From the NCBI RefSeq assembly GCF_030814815.1, contig NZ_JAUSVR010000001.1, positions 1 to 64,000 on the forward strand: a DNA stretch of 64,000 nt, in the 5' to 3' direction. The notes under the pieces are model-generated. The model searched no databases. It saw only the letters and a list, made by a program, of their open reading frames with translations, and was not told the DNA's origin. The position numbers and the translations under genes were made by a program. Below are positions 25,917-35,112 of this stretch, one piece after another. Numbering within the stretch: the first letter of the stretch is position 1; every line of letters starts with the position of its first letter. This DNA is from Ancylobacter amanitiformis. GTDB lineage: Bacteria > Pseudomonadota > Alphaproteobacteria > Rhizobiales > Xanthobacteraceae.

Positions 25917-26734
25917 GGGGTGTTTCCCTCGAAATCCGTGCCGAGAAGCTCATCGAGGGCGCGGAAGAAGCCGTCGAAATCGTCCCACGGGATCATGTGG
26001 CCGGCATTGGCCACGCGGGCGATGCCGATGCCGGGCGTGAGCGCGGCGATCTCCGCCTCGTCCGCCGGCTCGATGACACCGCCACGGCCGGCAACCATCA
26101 GCGCCACCGGAACGGCGAGGGCGGGCAGGTCGCGGTGAATGTCGTCGCTGTGGAAGCCCTCGAAGGCGGTGACGATGGCCGGCTCGAAACAGGTGTGCAG
26201 CCATTCGGCGCGCAAGGCGCGCTGCTCCTCGCTCCAGGTGGGGCAGAAGGCGCGCATTGCTTCCGCATCCATGCCCACGCTCGCCTGCCGGATGGAATCG
26301 ACATACCAGGGCAGCTTCGAGGGGTAGGCGCGGCGGCCGGGGCCGGAAACCGGCGGGTCGACCAGCACCAGCCGGCTCATACCGGAACCATCGCGCGCAG
26401 CGGCGCGGATGGCGACGCGTGCGCCCATCGAATGGCCGAGCACGGTGACGCCCTCAAGCTTCAGCGCCGCGATGAGGCCGATGAGGTCGTCGGCCATGGC
26501 ATCCAGGCCATAATCGAGCGTGGGCCCGGTGGAGGACAGGCCGCGCCCGCGCACGTCGACCACATAGGTGTCGAACACCGCCGCGAGCCGCCGCGCGACG
26601 AATCCCCATGTCACGGCGGGGCTGGTAATGCCCGGAACGAGAATGAGCGGCGCGCCGGGACCGCGAAAGCGCAGCACATGCTGGCGGATGCCGTTGGCGG
26701 CGATGTTGTGACCGGTGGGAAGGAAGGGCTCCAT
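25913..26734 (-). CDS. nicD: N-formylmaleamate deformylase
   Basis: An alpha/beta hydrolase (273 residues) that removes formate from N-formylmaleamate to give maleamate. The start is the ATG at 26732-26734; the longer frame runs into nicC. The triad residues S102 (LGHSMGAR), D126 (LVLVDPPVSG) and H246 (NAGHMIPWDD) each lie one residue after those of P. putida NicD (S101, D125, H245). That is strong evidence for the specific function. It starts eight bases after the nicC stop. Confidence 0.93.
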   Translation of the reverse strand: MEPFLPTGHNIAANGIRQHVLRFRGPGAPLILVPGITSPAVTWGFVARRLAAVFDTYVVDVRGRGLSSTGPTLDYGLDAMADDLIGLIAALKLEGVTVLGHSMGARVAIRAAARDGSGMSRLVLVDPPVSGPGRRAYPSKLPWYVDSIRQASVGMDAEAMRAFCPTWSEEQRALRAEWLHTCFEPAIVTAFEGFHSDDIHRDLPALAVPVALMVAGRGGVIEPADEAEIAALTPGIGIARVANAGHMIPWDDFDGFFRALDELLGTDFEGNTP

Positions 26735-26741
26735 CACATCC

Positions 26742-27973
<1,232 letters not shown>

Positions 27974-28060
27974 CTTACGCATTTTTCCTGATTGAAATTC
28001 AGTCATGACGACGTTTTTGGACAGTGTTATTGACATAACGCAGGAACTTGATGGCCGTGA

Positions 28061-28080
28061 TATCAGTGTATACGCTTATA
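28061..28080. promoter_or_regulatory. Candidate NicR operator 2 (nicRAB side)
   Basis: TATCAGTGTATACGCTTATA is a 20-bp imperfect palindrome (16 positions symmetrical) centred on GTATAC. It shares the core AGTGTATRCGCT with operator 1. It lies about 250 bp before the nicR start, on the side of the rightward operon, and could mediate autoregulation of nicR and control of nicAB. Confidence 0.55.
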
Positions 28081-28333
28081 TCTCGGGGTCGAGAGGAGGG
28101 TGCGCGGCACGCCTCGCGGGGTCAGGCCCAGCGGCTGTGAGGGGAGCGTGATATGCCGGGCGGCGGTCGGATCAAGGCGAGCGGGCATCGCAGGGGGGCA
28201 GGCTGTGATGCAGGCTCCCGTGGCGGCTCCCGTGGCGGCTCTTGCCCTGCGCCGACTTTGCCCGTACCCGCACATGGCGAGGGCCGCGGCGATGGTGCGC
28301 CGGTGCCCGCCCATGGCAGGGAAGGGGAGGCGA

Positions 28334-28801
28334 ATGCACGATCCGGACGACGCGCCCGAAGCGCCGCAGGCGGATGGATACGTCCTCGCCGAGCAGGTCG
28401 GCTATCTGCTGCGCCGCGCCTATCAGCGCCATCTCGCCATTTTTCAGGCCGAGGCCTGCGATCCGCAGCTGACCTCGGTGCAGTTCTCCACCCTGTGCGC
28501 GCTGCGCGACGGCGGGGCGCAATCGCAGGGGCAACTGGTCAAGGCCACGGGCATCGACCAGGCGACCATTCGCGGCATCGTCGACCGGCTGAAGGCCCGC
28601 CATCTCATCGCCCTGTCGAAGGATCCGGGCGACGCGCGCAAGGTGATCATCGCCATCACCCCCGCCGGCAGCGCCCTGCTGGACCGCATGATACCCTGCG
28701 CCCAGCTCATTACCGAACTCACGCTCAACGGGCTGAATCCGGCCGAGCGCATGGCGCTGCTCTACACGCTGAAGCGGATCGCGGGCACGGACGAGGACTG
28801 A
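28334..28801 (+). CDS. nicR: MarR-family regulator of nicotinate catabolism
   Basis: A 155-residue MarR protein; the ATG at 28334-28336 has GGGGAGG five bases upstream, and the longer frame upstream is not protein-like. The winged helix spans about 45-110: 'LTSVQFSTLCALRDG', recognition helix 'TGIDQATIRGIVDRLKARHL', wing 'SKDPGDARKVIIAITPAG'. In P. putida, NicR represses the nic operons and is released by 6-hydroxynicotinate. Here it heads the operon with nicA and nicB and faces nicC, so it is well placed to control both directions through the two palindromes. Confidence 0.87.
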   Translation: MHDPDDAPEAPQADGYVLAEQVGYLLRRAYQRHLAIFQAEACDPQLTSVQFSTLCALRDGGAQSQGQLVKATGIDQATIRGIVDRLKARHLIALSKDPGDARKVIIAITPAGSALLDRMIPCAQLITELTLNGLNPAERMALLYTLKRIAGTDED

Positions 28802-28841
28802 GCCACACCGGCTCCCGCTCCCGCCGAGGGAGGCCCCCGCG

Positions 28842-29354
28842 ATGACCGCCTCCACCATCCTGTGCGTCAACGGCCGGCATGTCACCGTCGAGGCCGACTC
28901 GAAGACGCCGCTGCTCTATGTGCTGCGCAACGATCTCGGCCTCAACGGACCGAAATATGGCTGCGGGCTGGGCGAATGCGGCGCCTGCGCGGTGCTCATC
29001 GGCGATCGCGCCGCGCGCTCCTGCACGGTGCCGATCGGCGCGGTGAAGACGCGCCCCATCACCACGCTGGAAGGGCTGGGCACCGAGCGGGACCCGCACC
29101 CCGTGCAGGCCGCCTTCATCGCCCATCAGGCGGCGCAGTGCGGCTATTGCCTGAACGGCATGATCATCGCCACGGTGGCGCTGCTGCGCGCCAATCTGCA
29201 CCCGGCGGAGGCCGAGATCCGCCAGGCCCTGCGCCATCATCTGTGCCGCTGCGGCACGCATATCGAGATACTCGCCGCCGTCCGGGCGGCGGCCGCGCCC
29301 GCCGATACCGGGGACAGGACACGCGGGGACAGGACATGCGGGGACAGGACATGA
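28842..29354 (+). CDS. nicA: Nicotinate dehydrogenase, [2Fe-2S] small subunit
   Basis: A 170-residue electron-transfer subunit of the two-component nicotinate dehydrogenase that makes 6-hydroxynicotinate. Ligands for two clusters are present: C41, C46, C49 and C61 (GCGLGECGACAV ... SC), and C100, C103, C135 and C137 (QCGYC ... CRC). The P. putida protein has about 157 residues; the extra length here comes from a C-terminal GDRT repeat encoded by a 15-bp tandem repeat. The stop overlaps the nicB start (ATGA), so translation is coupled. Confidence 0.95.
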   Translation: MTASTILCVNGRHVTVEADSKTPLLYVLRNDLGLNGPKYGCGLGECGACAVLIGDRAARSCTVPIGAVKTRPITTLEGLGTERDPHPVQAAFIAHQAAQCGYCLNGMIIATVALLRANLHPAEAEIRQALRHHLCRCGTHIEILAAVRAAAAPADTGDRTRGDRTCGDRT

Positions 29355-29355
29355 C
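29311..29355. repeat. 15-bp tandem repeat across the nicA-nicB junction
   Basis: Three copies of GGGACAGGACAYGCG lie at 29311-29325, 29326-29340 and 29341-29355 (the last ends ATGAC). In the nicA frame they encode a repeating GDRT tail. In the nicB frame the second and third copies each provide an ATG (29336 and 29351) preceded by an AGGA-rich stretch, so copy number would change both the NicA tail and the number of nicB start sites. Confidence 0.85.
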
Positions 29356-32300
29356 CGCGCCTCACGATCGCCCCGCAGCCGACTACCGGGCCGATGCGGA
29401 TACACTGCTTGTCGCGCGGCCCGTCGCCGGCGGCGCGCCGGAGCTTTTCCTCGCGCTGCGGGCCGATGGCGGCATCACCGCCTTCAATGGCCATGTCGAC
29501 CTTGGCACGGGCATCCGCACCGCGCTGGCGCAGATCGTCGCCGAAGAGCTGTCCGCGCCGTTCGAGCGCGTGACGATGGTGCTGGGCTCCACGGCCGCGA
29601 CGCCGAACCAGGGCCCCACCATCGCCAGCGAGACCATTCAGGTCGCGGCCGTGCCACTGCGCCAGGCGGCGGCGACGGCGCGCGCCTTCCTCGTCGATGA
29701 GGCCGCGCAGCGCCTTTCCTGCCCGCCCGGCGCACTCCACCTTGAGGACGGCGTGGTGCGCGCGGCGGAGGGGGACAACCTGTTCGTGACGGTCGGCGAA
29801 CTCATCGCCGGCCGCGCGATCCGCCTTGCCCTCGATCCGCAGGCGCCGCTGAAACCGTCCGCCGCGTACACGCTGGTCGGCCGCGCGCAGCCGCGTTCCG
29901 ATATATCGGCCAAGGCGACGGGCACTTTCCAATATGTGCATGATGTGCGCGTGCCGGGCATGGTGCATGGCCGGGTGGTGCGTCCGCCCCATGCCGGATT
30001 CGATCTCGGCCCGCATGTCGGCGCCAGTCTCATCTCGGTGGACAGGGCCTCGGTCGCGGATATTGCCGGCCTGATCGACGTGGTGGTGATCGGTGATTTC
30101 GTCGGCGTGGTCGCGACGCGCGAGGAGAACGCCGTCGCGGCGATGCGCCAGCTCAAGGTGGCGTGGCGGACGCCGCCGCGCATCCCCGATCTCAACGCGC
30201 CGGAAGCGCCGCTGCGCGACAACCCCTCCACCGCCCGCGTGCTCGCCGATCGCGGCAATGTCGGGCGGGCGCTGGACGCCGCGCCCGGGGCGATGGAGCG
30301 GACCTATGTCTGGCCCTATCAGATGCATGGCTCGATCGGGCCCTCCTGCGCCGTCGCGGAGTGGCAGGACGAGGGACTGACCGTCTGGTCCGGCACGCAG
30401 AACCCGTTCCCGATGCGCCGCGATCTGTCGCGCCTGCTCGACCTGCCGGAAGAGCGCATCGTGGTCGAGCGTCTGGAGGCCGCCGGCTGCTATGGGCGCA
30501 ACTGCGCCGATGACGTGACGGCCGATGCGGCGCTGCTGTCGCGGGCGGTTGGCCGCCCCGTGCGCGTGCAGCTGACCCGCGAGCAGGAGCACGGCTGGGA
30601 GCCCAAGGGTGCCGCGCAGGTCATCGATGTTCGCGGCGCGCTGGACGCGGAGGGCGGGCCGGCCGCCTATGATTTCGAAACGCGTTACCCCTCCAATCTC
30701 GCGCCGACGCTGGCCCTGGTGCTCACCGGCAAGGTACCGCCGGTCGCCGATGTCGCGCAGATGGGCGATCGCACCGCGATCCCGCCCTATGCCATCTCCA
30801 ACCTGCGCGTCACCGTCCATGACATGCCGCCGATCGCGCGGGCCTCATGGTTTCGCGGCGTCTCGGCGATGCCGAACAGCTTCGCGCATGAATCCTTCAT
30901 CGACGAACTGGCCAGCGCCGCAGGCGTCGACCCCATCGAGTACCGGCTGCGCTATCTCACCGATCCGCGCGCCATCGACCTCGTGCGGGCGGTGGCCGAG
31001 AGGGCGAAATGGCAGCCCCACACCGGCCCGTTCAGCCATGGGCAGGCGGGCGACATCCTCTATGGTCGCGGCTTCGCCTATGCCGTCTACATCCATGGCA
31101 CGTTTCCCGGCACGGCCGCTGCGTGGGCGGCGTGGGTGGCGGACGTCGCGGTCAACAAGGTTACCGGCGAGATCGCGCTGACGCGGGTGATCTGCGGTCA
31201 GGATACCGGCCAGGTGGTCAATCCCGACGGCGTACGCCACCAGATCCACGGCAATGTCATCCAGTCGACCAGCCGCGTCCTGAAGGAGGAAGTGCGCTTC
31301 TCGCAGACGGCGGTGGCCAGCTTGGAGTGGGGCGCCTACCCGCTGATCACCTTTCCCGAGGTGCCGGATATCGATGTGCTGATGATCCCGCGCCCGGACG
31401 AACCGCCGCTTGGCGCGGGCGAATCCGCCTCCGTGCCCAGCGCGGCGGCCATCGCCAACGCGGTGTTCGATGCGACCGGCATCCGCTTCCGCGAATTGCC
31501 GCTGACCCCCGAGAAGGTCCGCGCCGCGCTCAACCCGCTGACACCGCCCGCGTCGGCGGCGCAGGAAGAGAAGAAGCCGGCAAGGCGAGGCTGGGCGTGG
31601 CCGTTTGCCGGCGTGCTGTGCGGGGCGCTGGCGGCCGGTGCCGCCCTGCTGCCGTGGCGCGCGCCCATCGCGCCGGTCTCGGCCATGGGCGGCGACGTCT
31701 TTTCCAGCGCCGCCATCGAGCGCGGGCGCCTCGCCGCCGCGGCAGGCGCCTGCAATGTCTGCCATGTCGGCGCGGATGGCACGGCCTTCGCCGGCGGGCG
31801 GCCGCTGGAAACGCCGTTCGGCACCGTCTACGCCTCCAACATCACGCCGGACCGCGCGGCGGGAATCGGCTCCTGGAGCTACCGCGCCTTCGAGCGCGCC
31901 ATGCGGCAGGGGATCCGCCGCGACGGCCGGCATCTCTACCCCGCCCATCCCTACACCTCCTTCGCGAAGGCCGACGAGCGCGACATTCAGGGGCTCTACG
32001 CCTATCTCGCGACGCAGGCGTCGTCGCCGGTTGCCGCGCCGGAGACCCGGCTGCGCTTTCCCTTCAGCCTCCGCCCGCTGATGGCCGGCTGGAACGCGCT
32101 GTTCCTCTCCAGCGCGGCGGCGCCCGCCGACCCCGCCCGCAGCGCGGAATGGAACCGGGGCGCGGAACTGGTGGAAGGGCTCGGCCACTGCGCGGCCTGC
32201 CATTCGCCGCGCAACGCGCTGGGCGCGGAGAAGACCGGCGCGGCGCATCTGGCCGGCGGCTTCGCCGATGGCTGGCACGCGCCGGCCCTGTCCTCCGCCT

Positions 32301-32866
32301 CGCGGGCGCCCGTGGGATGGACGGAAACGGCACTGTACGACTATCTCCGGACCGGGCGATCCGCCGATCACGGCGCGGCCGCCGGGCCGATGGCGCATGT
32401 GGTGGAATCGCTCGGGCCCTTGCCCGACGCCGATATCCGCGCCATGGCGACCTATCTCGCCAGCCTCAACACCGCGACACCGGCGCGCGATGCCTCGGCG
32501 GTCATCGCCGCGTCCGAGACCGCAGCCACCCGCGCCGCCATGGCCGAACCGGTCGGCGCGCGCCTGTTCGAGGGGGCCTGCGCCGCCTGCCATGGCGCCG
32601 GCACCCGCCTGCCGTCGCTGGCGCTGAACAGCAATCTTCACGCGAACCAGCCCACCAACGTGCTGGCCGCGCTGCGCGCCGGCATCGCGGCGCCGGCGGG
32701 CGAACCCGACGAGACCATGGCGATGCCGTCCTTCGACGCCTCACTGGACCAGCGCGCGCTGGGCGATCTTCTGCGCTATCTCAGGGCGCGCTTCGCCCCC
32801 GAGCGCGCACCGTGGCAAAATCTCTCGGACGCCATCGCCTCCGCCCGTAACGCCCCCGGGCCCTGA
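29351..32866 (+). CDS. nicB: Nicotinate dehydrogenase, molybdopterin and tri-haem cytochrome c large subunit
   Basis: A 1171-residue fusion. Residues 1 to about 730 form the xanthine-dehydrogenase-like molybdenum domain ('GHVDLGTGIRTALAQIVAEE', a C-terminal 'LGAGESASVPSAAAIANAVF' with the active-site Glu). A membrane segment follows at about 745-765. Then come three cytochrome c domains with haem motifs CNVCH (about 799), CAACH (about 944) and CAACH (about 1076). This is the architecture of P. putida NicB (about 1190 residues). It passes electrons from nicotinate hydroxylation to the respiratory chain instead of NAD. The start may be ATG 29351 or the in-frame ATG 29336 in the repeat. Confidence 0.95.
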   Translation: MTAPHDRPAADYRADADTLLVARPVAGGAPELFLALRADGGITAFNGHVDLGTGIRTALAQIVAEELSAPFERVTMVLGSTAATPNQGPTIASETIQVAAVPLRQAAATARAFLVDEAAQRLSCPPGALHLEDGVVRAAEGDNLFVTVGELIAGRAIRLALDPQAPLKPSAAYTLVGRAQPRSDISAKATGTFQYVHDVRVPGMVHGRVVRPPHAGFDLGPHVGASLISVDRASVADIAGLIDVVVIGDFVGVVATREENAVAAMRQLKVAWRTPPRIPDLNAPEAPLRDNPSTARVLADRGNVGRALDAAPGAMERTYVWPYQMHGSIGPSCAVAEWQDEGLTVWSGTQNPFPMRRDLSRLLDLPEERIVVERLEAAGCYGRNCADDVTADAALLSRAVGRPVRVQLTREQEHGWEPKGAAQVIDVRGALDAEGGPAAYDFETRYPSNLAPTLALVLTGKVPPVADVAQMGDRTAIPPYAISNLRVTVHDMPPIARASWFRGVSAMPNSFAHESFIDELASAAGVDPIEYRLRYLTDPRAIDLVRAVAERAKWQPHTGPFSHGQAGDILYGRGFAYAVYIHGTFPGTAAAWAAWVADVAVNKVTGEIALTRVICGQDTGQVVNPDGVRHQIHGNVIQSTSRVLKEEVRFSQTAVASLEWGAYPLITFPEVPDIDVLMIPRPDEPPLGAGESASVPSAAAIANAVFDATGIRFRELPLTPEKVRAALNPLTPPASAAQEEKKPARRGWAWPFAGVLCGALAAGAALLPWRAPIAPVSAMGGDVFSSAAIERGRLAAAAGACNVCHVGADGTAFAGGRPLETPFGTVYASNITPDRAAGIGSWSYRAFERAMRQGIRRDGRHLYPAHPYTSFAKADERDIQGLYAYLATQASSPVAAPETRLRFPFSLRPLMAGWNALFLSSAAAPADPARSAEWNRGAELVEGLGHCAACHSPRNALGAEKTGAAHLAGGFADGWHAPALSSASRAPVGWTETALYDYLRTGRSADHGAAAGPMAHVVESLGPLPDADIRAMATYLASLNTATPARDASAVIAASETAATRAAMAEPVGARLFEGACAACHGAGTRLPSLALNSNLHANQPTNVLAALRAGIAAPAGEPDETMAMPSFDASLDQRALGDLLRYLRARFAPERAPWQNLSDAIASARNAPGP

Positions 32867-32889
32867 CCTTGAAGTGTGGAACTCTCCCG

Positions 32890-35112
32890 ATGCTTTTGGA
32901 TCCGAACATCGCCCCGGCCGAGGCCTGGAACAGCTGGTCCGAGCGGCCGGCGGAAATGGTGTTCCTGCCGCTCGGCGTGCGCATCACCCCGGTGCTCTAT
33001 TCCAGCAAGATGCGGCAGGCGACGCTGATCCGCCCGCCCGAGGAAATCCGCTTCGGCCGGCATGACCTGCGCGGCGAGCACATCTCTTTCGAGACGTTTC
33101 ACGGCGGCACCCGCCTCGCCTTCGCCTATGAAAAGGGAGACCCGTTCACCTTCAGCGGCGGCTGGGAGCGCGTGGAGGGCGGCGAATGGGGCCTGCGCTA
33201 CTGGGTTGTCCTCGCCATCAGCGCGGCCGGCCATGAAGTCCAGTTCGACGCAGCGAGCGGCAGCGCGATCGTCGAGGTGGGCGGGCGCTTCGTCGCGCTG
33301 GCCTCCAGCGAGGCGCCGGTGCTGGTGACCACCCATGACGATGCCGAGGCGCTGGCCGCCGACATGCAGGCCAATGGCTATTTCGACAAGTCGAGCCGCG
33401 GCACGCGAGGGGCCACGCTCGGCCTGCGCTTCAATCTGGAAATGATGCCCCGGCAGCGTTTCGCCGCCGCCGTGGCGGACAATCGCGACCTCGCCATCGC
33501 GACGGCGCGGCAGGCGCTCGAAGCTCCCCCCGCGCCGGGCGTGGCGTTGCAGGAGGGCCGCAATGCCGGCGCGCTCGACGCGGTGCGCGACGTGCTCGGC
33601 TGGAACACCGTGTTCGATGCCAGCCGGCGGCGGACCTATACGGCGGCGAGCCGCATCTGGGGCCTCGGCGATGCCGTGTGGTTCAACGACCAGTGCTTCG
33701 CGGCGCTGATGGGCAGCGTGCTCGACGCGCCGTTCGGCCGCGCCAATCTCGCGGTGGCGCTGTCCAATGCGACGCCGCAGGGCAACATGGCCTGCCTGGT
33801 CAACCCCAGGGATGCCTGGGTCGATCGCAGCCAGGCTCCGCACGGGGCCTTCACCGTGTGGTCGATGTATCTGCGCAGTCGCGACCGCTCGCTGCTGGAG
33901 GCCGCCTTCCCGCCGCTGGCGCGCAACCAGCTGTGGTGGCGCGCGAACCGCGATCCCGAGGGGCGCGGGTTGGTGTCCTGCGGCACCTCCGATGTGGGCG
34001 ATGCCATGTACAAGGGCACCGCCTTCGGGGCGCGCAACGAGACCGGCATGGACAATTCGTCGACCCATGACGAGGCGGTCTATGACCCGGTGACGCGCAC
34101 GCTCTCCACCTTCGACGTCGGGCTCAATTCGGCGCTGGCGCTCGATGCGCAGATGCTGGCGCGGATGGCGCGCGAACTCGGGCGCCACGACGAGGCCACC
34201 CGGTTCGAGGGGCTGGCCGCCGTTACCCGCACGCGCATTCACGATGAACTCTGGGACGCCGAACGCGGCCTGTTCGCCAATCGCCAGCGCGACGGCGGTT
34301 TCGTGCGCAGCGTCTCGCCGACCAGCTTCTTCCCGCTGCTCTGCGGCGCGGCGGATGAGGAACAGCTGCGGCGCCTGCTCTTGCATCTCGCCGACCCCGA
34401 CATGTTCGCCACCCCGTTCGGCCTGCCCAATGCCACGCGCAACGACCCTGCCTATCGCGACGATACCTATTGGCGCGGCCGGATCTGGCCGAATGTGAAC
34501 TTTCTCGTGTGGCAGGGCTTGCGCCGCTACGGCCTCGACGCGCCCGCCGATGCCCTGGCGGAGGCGAGCTTCGCGCTGTTTCTCGGGCCCTGGTCGGCGC
34601 GGCGCCTCTGCGGCGAGAATTACGGCGCCGAGACCGGCGAGATCGACGACAAGCCGGGCAACGACCCGTTCTACACGTGGGGCGCCATGCTGCCGCTCAT
34701 GGCGGTGGCGCAGGTGATGGACGTCAGCCCGTGGAACGGTTGGGAAGTGACCAATGACGGCGCGCCCGCGCGGCTCGGCCCGCTGGCGAGCCCGGCCGGC
34801 GCGGTGACGGTCGCTGTCGCGGAGGGCGCGCTGACCCTGTCCGGCCCCGAGGGCGCCCTGTTCACCACCGATCTGAAGGGGCGGCTGACCCATATCATCG
34901 TGGAGCGCGGGCTTCTCTCCGTGACGCTTCCCGCGCGCATCGCGGCCGGCGCGTGGCTGCGGCTGGGGGAGGGGCCATCCGCCCGCTTCCTCACCGCGCG
35001 CTGCGACGGGCAGGAGGTGCCCACCCATGTCGATGAGGGATGCCGCGTGATCGATCTGACCGGCCTGCCGCCGGGCACCCGTCTCGATTGCCATGTCGAG
35101 CCCCGCGCATGA
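32890..35112 (+). CDS. MGH1/GH63-like glycoside hydrolase
   Basis: A 740-residue enzyme (ATG at 32890; a TTG at 32869 would add seven residues). No signal peptide is seen, so it appears cytoplasmic. The N-terminal 240 residues look like a beta-sandwich. The central part is an (alpha/alpha)6 barrel of the mannosylglycerate hydrolase-like/GH63 group: 'GWNTVFDASRRRTYTAASRI', 'YWRGRIWPNVNFLVWQGLRR' and 'GENYGAETGEIDDKPGNDPF'. It starts 24 bases after nicB on the same strand and overlaps the next glycosidase by four bases. It is thus either part of the nic operon (freeing nicotinate from a sugar conjugate) or part of the neighbouring glycosylation block. The sugar is not predictable from sequence. 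Confidence 0.78.
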   Translation: MLLDPNIAPAEAWNSWSERPAEMVFLPLGVRITPVLYSSKMRQATLIRPPEEIRFGRHDLRGEHISFETFHGGTRLAFAYEKGDPFTFSGGWERVEGGEWGLRYWVVLAISAAGHEVQFDAASGSAIVEVGGRFVALASSEAPVLVTTHDDAEALAADMQANGYFDKSSRGTRGATLGLRFNLEMMPRQRFAAAVADNRDLAIATARQALEAPPAPGVALQEGRNAGALDAVRDVLGWNTVFDASRRRTYTAASRIWGLGDAVWFNDQCFAALMGSVLDAPFGRANLAVALSNATPQGNMACLVNPRDAWVDRSQAPHGAFTVWSMYLRSRDRSLLEAAFPPLARNQLWWRANRDPEGRGLVSCGTSDVGDAMYKGTAFGARNETGMDNSSTHDEAVYDPVTRTLSTFDVGLNSALALDAQMLARMARELGRHDEATRFEGLAAVTRTRIHDELWDAERGLFANRQRDGGFVRSVSPTSFFPLLCGAADEEQLRRLLLHLADPDMFATPFGLPNATRNDPAYRDDTYWRGRIWPNVNFLVWQGLRRYGLDAPADALAEASFALFLGPWSARRLCGENYGAETGEIDDKPGNDPFYTWGAMLPLMAVAQVMDVSPWNGWEVTNDGAPARLGPLASPAGAVTVAVAEGALTLSGPEGALFTTDLKGRLTHIIVERGLLSVTLPARIAAGAWLRLGEGPSARFLTARCDGQEVPTHVDEGCRVIDLTGLPPGTRLDCHVEPRA

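Noticed and set aside
28100-28333. A longer NicR with a 78-residue N-terminal extension
   Set aside because: The extension is proline/arginine/alanine-rich, carries no motif and overlaps the control region. The ATG at 28334 has a strong ribosome site and gives normal MarR length.
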